Assembly (NCBI GenBank): GCA_937934185.1
Contig: CALHAB010000055.1
Span: 1 to 45,287, forward strand
Length of the DNA: 45,287 nt
Reading direction: 5' to 3'
Source: an uncultured Ignavibacterium sp.
GTDB lineage: Bacteria; Bacteroidota; Ignavibacteria; Ignavibacteriales; Ignavibacteriaceae
Shown here: positions 44,810 to 45,287 of the stretch, one piece after another
Layout: each line of letters opens with the position of its first letter
Position numbering within the stretch: the first letter of the stretch is position 1
Notes under the pieces: model-generated
What the model was told of the DNA's origin: nothing
What the model saw: only the letters and a program-made list of their open reading frames with translations
Database searches by the model: none
Made by a program: the position numbers and the translations under genes

Positions 44810-45190
44810 TTAATTTATAATTTCCGTTTTTATGCCACTAGCATCAACTTTTGTTCTAATCTCAACAAGCACACCGGAAGTGACATATTCATTACCTATA
44901 CCGGTTATAATAACACTATCTTGAAATATCTGAGCACTATAGGAACCATTAGTCGTAGTTTGTAGTCGAGCGGGAATTTGCCATCCGCTAAATGAATATT
45001 CACCGCCTCCATATAGTCTGGCCTTCTTATAATATTGTAAAGCCATAGATGCTATGTTAACACTCTCATTAATCACTACATCCCTTTTATTCTCAATCGA
45101 ATTCGCTTGGAATAATATAATCCCAATAACTATTGCTATACCCACAATTATTACACCTAATACAATTAAAAGTAACTGTTGTTGTCCCAT
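44810..45190 (-). CDS. Pilin-like protein 1, atypical N-terminus
   Basis: A 126-residue paralogue of the next gene. The N-terminal helix (MGQQQLLLIVLGVIIVGIA, then IVIGIILFQANS) is nearly the same, while the C-terminal domain has diverged (about 40-126: ALQYYKKARLYGGGEYSFSG, then WQIPARLQTT and a beta-rich end). No positively charged prepilin leader exists and mature position 5 would be Leu. It is the first gene of the pilus locus in the window. The 55-base gap to the next pilin gene has no terminator, so the two are probably one transcript. No convincing promoter is visible in the 97 bases upstream. Confidence 0.8.
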   Translation of the reverse strand: MGQQQLLLIVLGVIIVGIAIVIGIILFQANSIENKRDVVINESVNIASMALQYYKKARLYGGGEYSFSGWQIPARLQTTTNGSYSAQIFQDSVIITGIGNEYVTSGVLVEIRTKVDASGIKTEIIN

Positions 45191-45287
45191 TTTATTTTGC
45201 CTCGCTTATTTCTACTTCTTAAATTTTGTGCCGATGTTGTCTGCTATGCTATTTCTATTTTTTTGAATGATTATTTTCTTATCGGCA

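Noticed and set aside
45191-45287. Possible sigma-54 promoter before the first pilin (cGGCAC on the minus strand)
   Set aside because: The -24-like part is present, but the -12 GC is replaced by AA at the required spacing, so it is not a credible sigma-54 site.

Overview
The window looks like a chromosomal segment of an Ignavibacteria/Chlorobi-type member of the Bacteroidota-Chlorobiota group. The reasons are AT-rich DNA, an LpxC-FabZ fusion, a fragment of a type IX secretion (T9SS) C-terminal sorting domain at the left edge, single-domain HldA and HldC homologues, lipid A genes and large outer-membrane proteins. A near-consensus sigma-70 promoter (TTGACA, 17 bp, TATATT) lies upstream of prs, which argues against the classical Bacteroidetes TAnnTTTG promoter type. 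The assignment rests on gene content only.

Layout. (1) 1-980 is a gene-free repeat graveyard with a T9SS sorting-domain remnant, short REP-like hairpins and a large compound hairpin. (2) 983-7263, minus strand, holds two housekeeping operons: rpsF-ssb-rpsR-rplI, and prs-rplY-pth-hppA with its own promoter. (3) 7294-8355 has a small lipoprotein gene divergent from an FmdB-type zinc-ribbon gene. (4) 8390-19594, minus, is an envelope operon: hldA, hldC, tamB, rnr, and a large protein joining a metallopeptidase-like domain, a beta-propeller and an Omp85-like barrel. (5) 19690-23716, minus, is lpxC-fabZ, lpxA, a lipoate/octanoate transferase and a secreted beta-propeller. (6) 23952-25676, plus, is a secreted H-type lectin-like protein, a LapA-like membrane protein and a DUF5694-like lipoprotein. 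(7) 25796-27855 holds a hairpin repeat, a DUF2892 protein, a CDF transporter, a small Cys-rich membrane protein and tRNA-Lys(UUU) with promoter and terminator. (8) 27883-31234, plus, is an NtrC-type regulator and a soluble hybrid kinase. (9) 31236-45190, minus, is a type IV pilus locus.

The pilus locus is the most interesting part. In transcription order it encodes two tandem pilin-like proteins with an unusual shared N-terminus, then a terminator, PilC, PilB, a PilT-like ATPase with an altered Asp box, a PilM-PilN fusion, a PilO-PilP fusion, a short PilQ-like secretin, a stand-alone receiver, a membrane hybrid kinase with three receivers, and a receiver joined to a DHp-like helix without an ATPase domain. 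The usual five-gene PilMNOPQ alignment complex is condensed into three genes and runs directly into a phosphorelay, suggesting one co-expressed machine plus signalling module. No prepilin peptidase is present in the window.
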